The notes under the pieces were generated by a model, which was not told where the DNA came from, ran no database searches, and was given only the letters and a program-made list of their open reading frames with translations. Made by a program: the position numbers and the translations under genes. DNA of 64,000 nt from Bombyx mori (lineage: Eukaryota; Arthropoda; Insecta; Lepidoptera; Bombycidae): NCBI RefSeq assembly GCF_030269925.1, contig NC_085123.1:7440001-7504000 (forward strand), written 5' to 3'. Of this stretch, positions 48,401 through 60,400 are shown one piece after another; position 1 is the stretch's first letter; the number at the start of each line of letters is the position of its first letter.

Positions 48401-51400
48401 TTTTTGTATGTCGCATTGTATTTTCTTGTGTTGTATTGTGTCTTACCTATCTGTAGCAAGAGGTTGGTAGTAAAGAAGTCCTTGAGCGGGGGAAAGCGCA
48501 AGGCCGACAACACCATCCATGAGGGTAAACCTTTCTCCGCCTATGTCATATTCGCCGAGATCGGGGTCAGGGTACATTGATGCGTGGGTCACGCGCCAAG
48601 CATTATCACGACCACCATCGTACACTATTATGCCTGAAAACAAAATTAAACTGCAATAGTGAGAAGTAAATTTTTTTAGCAGTAAGTAATTGTAAAGAGA
48701 AGTAAATTTGGTAGGCAGCGGCTTGGCTCTGCCCCATGAGCGACGGTAACCACTTACCATCAAGTGGGCTGTATACTCGTTTACCTGCTCGAGCAATAAA
48801 AAAAAGTATAACTTCAAAGTTTTAAATCATTGTCATCGTCACTTCATTAAGAGTATTTCGGAGATCATGTTCGCGTTCGTTCACCTAAACTCTCAACGTC
48901 TCAAAAAGTCGGAATAAGTAAAATTAAATTAATAAATGCGAATTTAAACTATTTATGTGGAATCAAGCATATCTGCAGCTCGTGAAAACCTAAGAAAATT
49001 ATCATCCATTTTTTAAGGTAATTAAATCCACTTCCGCATTGAAGGAATTTTACTTCATGTAATAAAACGAAATCACCAAAACCTCTGTAATTAAGCTTAA
49101 AACTGATTTACTGATTACTGATTTACTGATTTATTGAGCTTAAAGCTGATTTAACGGTTCTCTCGCGTTTTTATGATCTTTACATTACTGGTGGTTGGAC
49201 CTCTTGTGAGTCCGCGCGGGTGGGTACCACCACTCTGCCTATTTCTGCCGAGAAGCAGTAATGCGTTTCGGTTTGAAGGGTGGGGCAGCCGTTGTAACTA
49301 TACTTGAGACCTTAGAACTTATTCTCAAGGTTGGTGGCGCATTTACGTTGTGGATGTCTATGGGCTCCAGTAACCACTTAACACCAGGAGGGCTGTGAGC
49401 TCATCCACACATCTAAGCAATAAAAAAAACAGCGTTTTGATGCTTACATCGCTTACAAAACACACAGTTAGACGAGTCGTCCTCAAAAGTAGTTTTAATT
49501 ATGTATAGGACCCGTATGCAATTATTTAATTATTGCAGTTATTGTTAGACCTGCAAGCATCATCGGGCGGTCCCACTAACCTCTACTGTACTGCGAAGTG
49601 ATCATTAGTTCCATTGACAAGAGTACCAATTTTAATATAATATACTAGTCTATACTAATCTATACTAATTTTATAAAGAGGTAAGATTTGTTTGTCTGTT
49701 TGTTTGTATTGAATAGGCTCTGAAACTACTGAACCGATTTAAAAAATTCTTTCACTGTTTGGAAGCTACACTATTCCTAAGTGACATAGGCTATAATCTT
49801 ATTTAAAAAAAATTAGGGATCCTTACTAAAACTCCAATAATGTAACCCAAGGCGTAAAACAAATTACCTAAAATATTCTTTACATCGCGTGTCCTGCGAA
49901 CACTATTGATGATAGAATAAAATAATGTATATGTATATATATGTCTAACTATTATAGTTATGCCGCAATAAGTGTTCTTTTATTTAAAAAAATAGAAACC
50001 ATGTCAAATATCGTTGAAATTTTTGTTAAAGACCCGAGCGGAGCCGGAGCGATCCGCTAGTTATTCATATATAGTTAGAACTTCGACCATATGCCTCAAA
50101 ATGTTAATGGGTTTCCATCTCAGTGTTTGAGAGCTGAGCTTACCACTGAACCCAAGTAATCCGTGGGTCAGCTGTTTCTAATATATATGTACGCCGAAAA
50201 AGCTAAGGCCATTAATAACAGATGATGATACATAACTCAACCGCTCAATTCTATAATTTTAGTTGTTCGTGGGAAAAAAAACATGAAACTAAAAGAAGTA
50301 CACCGAAACCCCGAACATTTTTGACAAAGATATTGTTTTTCTCTAGAAGCCGAACTTAGACGCCGTTTTTTTTTTCCTACCTAATCTGGCAGCCTTGAGA
50401 GGCTATTCCAACCTTAACTAGTAGGTGAGCTCACGAGGCTCATACCTGACGACGTTGCTAACACGAGCCGTGCTTCGCAGAATCTACCACCGGATCGGAA
50501 ACGCGACCCACTGAGAAGATCCGGTGAGAAACTCAGTGGGCTGTGTCTGAGGGTTAATTTGCTCATCGAGCCCTTCGTCGCAAGCGACGGGTTCGACGAG
50601 AACGGTGACCGGCGCTTGAGGTACCTAAAAGCACCTAGACCCCGTAATGCAATCGACAACGTAGCTAGGCGAATATTTTGTTTAATTTAAAATAATTCAA
50701 TCTTAGAAGTGTAAATTAAACATAACAAAGCTTTTGTGGATTAACAGACACGGCCTGAATAATTTACAAAAAGAAAACAAAAAGGAAATCGTCTACTGAC
50801 AAAACTACTTTCATTTGATTTTATGGTATCAAGCTTTGCCTCGCTTACAAAGAAACGTTTGACAATCAATCAAACAGTTATCGTGGATAACATGCATTAA
50901 AATTACGCAATGTTAGGTAAAATTTCGCGGAATAACAGTGCGTCAGTATAATTATTGGCTGCATCGGATACGTTGTAGCATTACGTCACGATTTGGGAGA
51001 AAGCACTAACTTAGGCTCCCGACACACTTAACATTAAAAAACGAATTAGAGCATATTTAATATCGAACACTACTTTCATTGAAAGGTTTTCAAAACAGAC
51101 CTGAATTTAATAAGATTGATTTATTCAAAATGATCTTGATCACTATCAATAAAATTAATTTTTAATTGAAATCAATTTCAATTTAGTAGGAATTCATTTA
51201 ATCTATTATTAAATCACAAAGCTGTTGGGGTTCTTTTTTGGCTTAGACGAATGAACAGCTGAAGAGTGTTAGGTGGTTACCGGAGTCCATAGACATTACA
51301 ACATGAATGCCGCCACGCTTGAGACTTGAGGTCCGTGTCTCATATATAATTTACGCAAATCTATTTTTACTATCGTATAGAGTAATAAACGTATTATTCC

Positions 51401-54400
51401 CTCATCACGGAATCAATTCGTGAACATGAGTTCAATCTGCCTATATCTGCCGTAAAACGTTAATGCGTTTCGATTTGAAGGGTGGGGCAGCCGTTGTAAC
51501 TATACTGAGACCTTAGAGCTCATATATCAAGGTAGGTGGCGGCACTTGCGTTGTAGATGTATATGGGCCCCGGTAACCACTTAATACCAGGCGGTGAGCT
51601 GGTCCACCCATCTATGGAATAAAAATAAAAAAAATCAATTAGTTGAAAATAGTATGACGGTGCCTTTACGTAGAGAGTGCACGCATCGTTGCATGTTTAA
51701 CTTTACTCCGAGAAAAGGCGGGCATTTCTGAGTGGTATTTATTCACTCGTAAATACAACATGGGTCGGTAGTGGGCCGGTAATATGGAATGATTACAGTG
51801 TCAGCCTTTTTTCTGTCGGCACTTACGGTCGGCGCGACTTACTAATTATTGCTTAAACATCAATAGCTCGTATACAGTACCAGTCTTGTTATACTCTAAT
51901 AACTATTATCGGGTCATCTCCGATGTTTACGTCCTGAGCCTGAATTTGAGATTTATAGCGTCAAGTTCTACTAACAATGTAGCAATTGAATAATAAACTC
52001 ACTTTTGTGAGAGAGTTAGTTCAATATTACGAGTATAATAACAGTTATAGTTTGTGAACATAACTCGCCTAATGAATAGTACTTTTGCAAAATATGTATG
52101 ATATATATAAATTCTTATGCATAATCACTACATAGTATAAAACAAAGTCGCTTTCTCTATCCCTATATCACTATGTATGCTTAAATCTTTGAAACTACGC
52201 AACGGATTTTGATGCGGTTTTTTTTAATACGTAGAGTGATTGAAGAGGAAGTTTTAACATCCATTAAATAATGAAGAAATCAATAATAAAATACAGTTTC
52301 CGAAGCGAAGCGAGGGCGGGTCGCTAGTTATCTAATAAGACGAAGTTCAATGAGTATACTAGTAGTTGTGGACAGGTTCGCCTTCCGAATTCATCATCAG
52401 ATCAGCTCCAGCGTACCATGATATTATGTATTCAGATTTTTAGTGCCTTCGTATACAAAAAAAACACCTAAGTGTCGCCTTCACCTTCGCTTATAAACGT
52501 CAAAAATGGCAGGGGCGAAGAGGATTCTCCTATTACCTCGTTTGAAGAAGGGCATATCATACCACTCAAAAAACACCGTGGATATATATAATAGGCTTAA
52601 GTAAATTATCAAGTATAAGTATGTTTGAGCAGTAAGGCGTATTGTAACTCAAGGATTGCCTAATCGACAGCACCGATCCGAGAATAAGGTGTTCGTTATA
52701 GACCATCTCATTTTATAGTGTTTTTGTATTTTTAATACAAAATGTTATTTTTTTACAGATGAAACCCACCTGGAGATATGAGTTCTAAGTCTCAGCGTTT
52801 ACAGTATAACAGCTGCCCCGCCCTTCAGACCGAAACGCTTCACAGCAGAAATAGGCAGGGTGATGGTACCTACCCGTGCGGACTCATAAGAGGTCCTATC
52901 ACCAGTAATTACGCAAATTATAATTTTACGGGTTTGTTTTTTACTACACGATCCTTCACCGCGAAAGTCAATCGTGAACATTTGTTAAGTACGTATTTCA
53001 ATGAGAAAATTGGTACCTGCCGGCGGAATTCGAGCACTGATGCATCGCTACATTACTGGTGGTAGGACCTCTTGTGAGTCCGCGCGGGTAGGTACCACCA
53101 CCATGCCTATTTCTGCCGTGAAGCAGTAATGCGTTTCGGTTTGAAGGGTGGGGCAGCCGTTGTAACTATACTTGAGACGTTAGAACTTATTTCTCAAGGT
53201 GGGTGGCGCATTTACGTTGTAGATGTCTATGGGCTCCAGTAACCATTTAACACCAGGTGGGTTGTAAGCTCGTCCATCCATAAAAGAAAAAAAAAGAAAA
53301 AAGAAAAAATGCACCGGGCCGGGCGTCTTATCCTTTTGGCCACGATGACTTTAAATTATTTTGAGCCCAGCTTAGCACGATCATATTATTTATTTTTCCT
53401 TCTCTCGTATTGTAAGTGTATAAATATTTATTTAAATGAAAAATAAGGTAATTCAATTTTCGATGTTAGCGATGCTTAAATAAGCATGCTGACTTTATAT
53501 TTTTAACGACATGTAGCCTAAGATTTATTATATATTTGTGTCTATATACACGAATAGTAAGCTACATTACCTGGTGCTACAGTGTCACTGATGTACGCAT
53601 ATAAATGATCACATGTCGACGAAAGCCTCGAAGACGAACGAGTTTCGTCCAGCACCAAATTGGTTAGCAGAGAGCTGGGACGCAATAACTCGCGGGGGAA
53701 GTATACGCTTCTCACCTGGAAATAAATTATGAACAATTCATGATCAAAATCTTTAAGTAATGCCTTTTTCATATGCTTTTTATTAGCTTCAGACGTATGT
53801 ATGTTAGTATGTAACGGTCCCATGATCTGTAAGCGGAGTAAAATGTCCCTTCGGAACAAGGTGACACGCTTTTTTTTACAATAAAATCATTTTTTCTTAC
53901 ACTATTTTTAATTCAAATTTACTAAAATTTATTTCCTATTTTTTAGTTGGATTTTCTATAAAAGCGTGTTTTGTTAGTTTTTTTAAGCTATTATTTATTT
54001 TATTGCTTAGATGGGTGGACGAGCTCACGGCCCATCTGGTGAATGATTACCGAAGCCGATAGACATCTACAACGTAAATGCCGCAACCCACCTATAGACA
54101 AGAGTTCTAAGGTCTCAGTTTTGCCTCTTAAATTGTTTCTTAATTATTGTTTTAGACACGGCGTGTAAAATGTTAATAGAAAATATCGAATTGAAAAAAT
54201 GCACGTAAATGCCTGGAATAATTGCGTACAAATGACTGACTTGACCACGAACAATGAACATAATGTACAATAGGTAGTTACCATGTCGCCCACATTGAGT
54301 GAGGCGTACAATTGCCACAAAGCGACATTCGAAAAGCCACAGCCCACGCCCCGCACCCTTTCAAATAAACAGAATGACCTCGCAGATTCTGTTCTGGCCC

Positions 54401-57400
54401 CGATACGAGAACTTATGTTGTCAGTACAACATGATAACACAAATATATCAACAATGAAAAATTTCATTAATTCTTCATCTTTTAGAATGATTTGAAACGT
54501 TTATTCAAACGACAGGCTCTGTATTAGACCACTAGTATTAAAATAAGAAAAATCAAAACTAATTTAACGTAATGAACAACAATAATTTATGCAGTTGCAA
54601 AAGAAATACATTATGTTCCTTTATCATTAGAATAAATTAATATGTCAATGCAAAAAAGTAATGCAGTTCAACTACCAACATCCGTCATATTCAATAGATT
54701 GCGATCTATATTTCGAACGAAGTCTTAAAGTAGAGCGCATGCGAACATTCAAGGTCTAAAAAGGCGTTATTAGATAAGAGTAACCGGTTTCATTATAATC
54801 GATGCAATTTTCGGTCAACTTTTTTATGCTTTATTTACAATTATTCAGTGTAGGAACATTGCATCCACAACTTAGACAAAAGACAACCCGGCGCGCATGT
54901 TGTCTGCAATTGCGCAATATTTATTATTCAAGTATAGCCAACGCAACTGCTATATATAAATGAATGACCGAAAGAAATATAATTTAATAGACCCTGTTAA
55001 AACTGCACAATGGTACACTGCAGCTATTTTTCTTCTACGATAAACGTGAATATTTAAAAAAAAAGGAATATTTAAAAAAAAACAAATATTAAAAAAAAAG
55101 ACATGACCGCTTCACCGTTTCTTGCCAGTTCTTCTCAGGACGGAGGCTAGTTTTTGTGAATTGGCGGTAGTTCTTTTTGACGTCCAACAAGTATGTACTT
55201 TCATTTATGTTGAATAAAAAAAAATTGATTTGATTTGATTTGATATCCAACATTTAACCTCCAGACAAATAACAAGGACTAAATATCATTACACGGTCAA
55301 GAAACCTGTTCACTTTGCTTGCATAGGTTACTTTTTATGATCAGCACGCGGAATTAATTTAAACAACTTTAAATAAAATCAATACAATTCAAATAGATTT
55401 CAGTTTTAACTACAAACACGATTGTTTAATAATACTACGATAATTTTTAAAATGAATGCGGGGCCATTAAAAAAAAATCCTTATTTTTGTTATACGTTTT
55501 GTTTTATGTGCGTATTTACGGATTTATTTCCTATGTACCAATAGAGTATGTAGCCTAAATTACGTAATATTTTAAAATGCTTAGAGTAAAATTGTGTTTG
55601 TGCCGGTTGTAGTTCCTTGGCTCATTCCCGATCCTGCGGCAAGAATGGAAAGCAGTCGACGTCGCCCCAAACACGTCATTTGGGATCCTCCCGATCCACT
55701 GACGGTGCTTTTAGGTACCTCAAGCACCGGTCACCGTTCCCGTCGAACCCGTCGCTTGCGACGAAGGGCTCGACGAGTAAATTAACCCTCAGACACAGCC
55801 CACTGAGATTCTCGCCGGATCTTCTCAGTGGGTCGCGTTTCCGATCCGGTGGTAGATTCTGCGAAGCACGGCTCTTGCTAGGGTTCGTGTTAGCAACGTC
55901 GTCAGGTTTGAGCCCCGTGAGCTCACCTACTAGTTAAGTTTCCGCTGAAATAGCCTCTCAAGGCTATCAGCTCAGGTAGAAAAAAAAAAAAAAAAACCTT
56001 GGCGAACAATTGTTTCGTGAATAATTAATTGGATTTAAATTTCCTATTCAATTATTTCCTACTGATTTCGTGCACTGATCGTTATATTACAAAAATATTT
56101 GTGTTGAATGAATAAACTCGAGCAGGAACACGATTCTCCTATTTTAAAACCATTACAGTAACTAGCGAACACATGGCTTATTATAAAATTATATTTAAAT
56201 TAATTTGAAATTTAAGTCGCCTAAAGATCGTAGTTCCTAAAGGAATTACTATTGTAGTTCCTCCATTTGTACCATAATAAATGTATTATAACGTAAAATG
56301 TATAAATTATATTTTATAAAATTACATTTATCTTTCACTTAGCACGCGTAACGATAATTTCGCATCGGTTACTTTACTACTTATAATGCCATTTCAGAAT
56401 CAATGTCGTGTATAATCAAATAGTTAATAAGCATTTCAAAAAAAATTACCTCAAAAAATATTAGAAGAACCATCATAGCGACATTTCAGCGAAATTTATG
56501 AATGGAAGTACTGGTATATAATTGTGAAATGTATTTAAGGCCGTGGTTTGTTTCAAGATCGCGGTCTGATCTTGGGGAGCGTGAAAGAGCCGCGCCTCAT
56601 CGTAAAAGTTACGACACAATAGCATCAAATCATAGTACAGAACGGCGGCCACTACGACCGGTGAAGCATTGTGCAATTAATTAAATTGCGTTCCTTTCCT
56701 GCCCCAAATAACATTTTTCGAAAGATCTGTTTTAATTAAAATTCCAAATTAGAAAAAAAAAAATAACAAGCATGACTCAGAGAACATAAACTATGTAAAT
56801 TTATAAATCAACAATGTATAATATAAAACTAAAGTAGCTGTTGACTGTCGCGATCTTAATGAACAGTTTTTTTTCTTTCTTATTCTCGTCATTATTAATT
56901 GTTATTTTATACATAATTAACATAATTGGCACACGAAATTCAGATTTCACCTGAGATTTCATTAACAGACGCAAGCGATCGTTTAGAACGGATATGATAT
57001 GGCTATTAATTTTTACGCGTTTCACTAAGTGATTTGCATTATTTAATTTGCCTAACTACGCATTAAAATACTGTTGGTATTTATTGCTGAATAATTAGTG
57101 ATTCACAATTAATAAAAAGGATTTGAATGTCGGTAGAATCTTTTGAGAAACATTAATATCAAGGTATCTGCTATTGGGTTTTGTATTTATCTTTATAATT
57201 CTACTAAGTAAAATAAATTAACAAGTTATTTTATTTGCCACAAACAAAGTAATCTAGCGTGCGTAGGACTTCAAAAGAAACGATATGGCGATGTTACACC
57301 TGAAAATGTTTTCATTATTGACACACGGAAAACTTAGTAAAAAAAATTACTTACAAGACGATCAGTAGCCATGTCAAAAATCAATATTTTAGGAGGGCAA

Positions 57401-60400
57401 ACGCGTCGGAAATCATCAAGGCTGGTGATAACTCCGGCATCCAGTACCCAGAGCCTGTTGCATCTATCAGCTCGGACGCGGTACACCGATATCAGCCCCG
57501 TACAATTGATGTCCCCTCGTCCTGCTGTATGCCAGGACCAGTCAGGGTACGCCTGGAATTGAAAATCACGTTATGACAACTTTCTTAGGTACAGTATGGA
57601 TCATAAATCAAAATAATAATTATTAATATAACATATGCATTTTTACTTTGCACTATTTTTAATCATTTCATATTGAACTTAAAACAAATTTATGTAATAA
57701 CTTAAAACGAATATATGTATTTAGTAATATATAAATAATAAAATAAAATACAAATACATTTGAAACGATTGAAATTCATTATTTCATTAATTTGGCTAAT
57801 TAATCAAATAATTGAAATTTAAAGAATATATTAAATAAACATTTCACAAGGTAATTTAACAATAGTTCAATTCTATGTTTATATTAATTAATTAATTCTA
57901 TATTGCATCTGCCTTCCGCAGACTAATTATGAACACAGCAATTTCCACAGCAATGCTCATTTTCAGCCATATGGAAACGTAAAACGTGAGCTATGATCGA
58001 TGTCTCTCAGCTCTATTATGGTAGCTCTTGTATCGAGTTGTAGCATATAATTTTCTTTTTTACTTATTAAAATTTAACAAACTTATAAGAGGCTCTAAAG
58101 TTGTATGACTTATATTTTCTTTATTCACATATTTTTGCAGTTCACATCAGAACGTGTTCAATATTCGGTACCTAGTTTCCGTTTTTATAAGATAGTTGTT
58201 TATTGTGTGTGTTGAACAAACCTACAAAACATTTCAATGTCAATCTGGCTCTTCACAATTAGTACTTCTGATTAATTGTATAATTTCACTTTACAATCTT
58301 AACTGAACATGCTTAATATATCAATCAATAACGATTTATATCAGTACCAAACTATGAAGTGGTTATACGTAAAATATTTCAAATCGTTTCACATCAAAGG
58401 TCAAAGCAAAAGTACATTGACGTTAATAAAATTCCTTAAGGTGCTATAGTTGTTGTTGTACAGTTCCATTATTACAAACATGACTGCCATTCCATTATTA
58501 CAAAGGACATGACGTATTTATTCATCGGGGCATTACAGCTTCCGAGATCGGCATACAAATCGTTTGAAAACAAAGAAATAAAAAAATTATCAACTACCAT
58601 TTGAATACTTTTTCTCGTCCAACCATCTAAGCAATAAAAAAATAAAAATAAATGCTTAACTAAGTATCGAGAATTGTCATACAACATAAGCTTATTTAAA
58701 ATTCAAATATGTATATACATTAAAATAATTTAGGAAAAAATCTGTAACAATCATAATTAACTCCATTTCAATTATTCTTCTAAAACCAGTGATAAAACCA
58801 TGTTGATTTACATTAAATGAATTATTAGACACAATTAAAATAAAACTATTAAAAATATTATAACCATTTGTTTGCCTACGTAAAAGATGTCAGAATGGTA
58901 ACCACATCTTGTAATATGTTTATTTAAAACATCTACTGTATTTACTACTTTCATAAATGCGTTAACGATTTCTCAGTCACATTTATCATCATTGAGATTG
59001 CATAAAAACGTGGTCATAACTTGATTATTAGCAAAGAAAACGAGAGGCAATTGTGTTCAATTGATGTAAGTGACATTACAAAAACTTTTAGATTTTTGGT
59101 CAAAAGTAATGCAATGACATTTATTTTTATAATAAACTTTTTAGGGTCCTGTATGATTTTTTGAAAGCGCTGGTTGTATTTGTTTTGTCTCCCAGTGCAG
59201 TAACTTTCTTCGCAAAATTCTTACCAAATTTCTTGCCGTGTCTTTGCAGACTCTGTGCTTCAAGGTTTCTGAGAACTATTTGTATGCTGCTTTCGATTAC
59301 CCTTCACGCTTTACCGTATATTACGCGTCGAAACAACGCAATTTATTGACATTCTTCAAGAACGGATTGTAACTACGACAGCAGTCATTTAATGTTAAGC
59401 TTAATACAAACAAATAAATTTGGACACAATGGCCATCCATATAATTTTAAATTCGATTTTTTCGACAATAGACTGTAATGCTTTATGGATTAATTCGTAA
59501 TAAGTAACAAAGTATGTAGTCTCTATTTATAAATTATTATAAAGCTTAATGAATAAAAGCTGCGTTCACATTCATATGTTTGACAACAAAAAAAACTGTT
59601 CAAGTTATCCAAAAACAATTTAAATATTCAACATTATTTATATCTAGAATAAACCACTTTTTTTTGGTAAATTAACTGGATCAATCTATGATAACTTAAA
59701 CGAAACATTTAAATAAATTTAAAATTACTTCAAGCTTAGTTGAAGACCTTTGAAAATAATGTAAATAACAAGGACATTCTAAACTTGCTTGACATTTGAA
59801 TGTAGGATACATTGTGGATTTAATAACGGTAATCGAAGATTGAAACTAGCATCGGTCAACGAAATGATATTATATCGATACTTATCAAGGATTTATGCGA
59901 TTCCTACATAAAAAAGTTAGAACTAAAGATGTTCGTATCCCTCGTTAATTGTTGCATAAAATTAGGATACATAATTTAAAAAAGCAAGGGTAGATTTTGA
60001 GCAGTATTGGTTTACTTATAGCAGCACGTGTTGCAAACTGTGATCGGTATCAACAGCCAGGAAGCCTGCATATTTTCCAGTTTCAAGGATAAGAGAGCTA
60101 TTCTAATCCAATCGAGATTTTGACCCCATTTCTCAATGGGGTCAGTAAGATTCATGCTGTCATGGATTAAGAATTAAATTCGGAGCGCTCGTCCATTTAA
60201 CTACGTACTGCAACTCCTTCTTCTTCTTGGCTTTATTCCAAATTTGTTGGAGTCGAAGCAACAAATCCTTTTATAGTATTGTATAGACATTTGGAACGAG
60301 TTTAACGACCGGCCAACAATTTTTTTTAACGCTGGGTAATACATTTACGGATACCTGGTCGAGGGGGTTAACGGACCGGGTTATGTCAGACTCCGGCGCC

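Noticed and set aside
55617..55937. 106-residue ORF partly shared with 50414-50659
   Set aside because: Both are family B retroposon copies; frame conservation follows from near-identical DNA and has no independent coding support.
57371..57562. + strand ORF (also 8748-8963, 46669-46872 and 62832-63041)
   Set aside because: These are antisense shadows of yellow exons; only the opposite strand has family motifs and splice sites.
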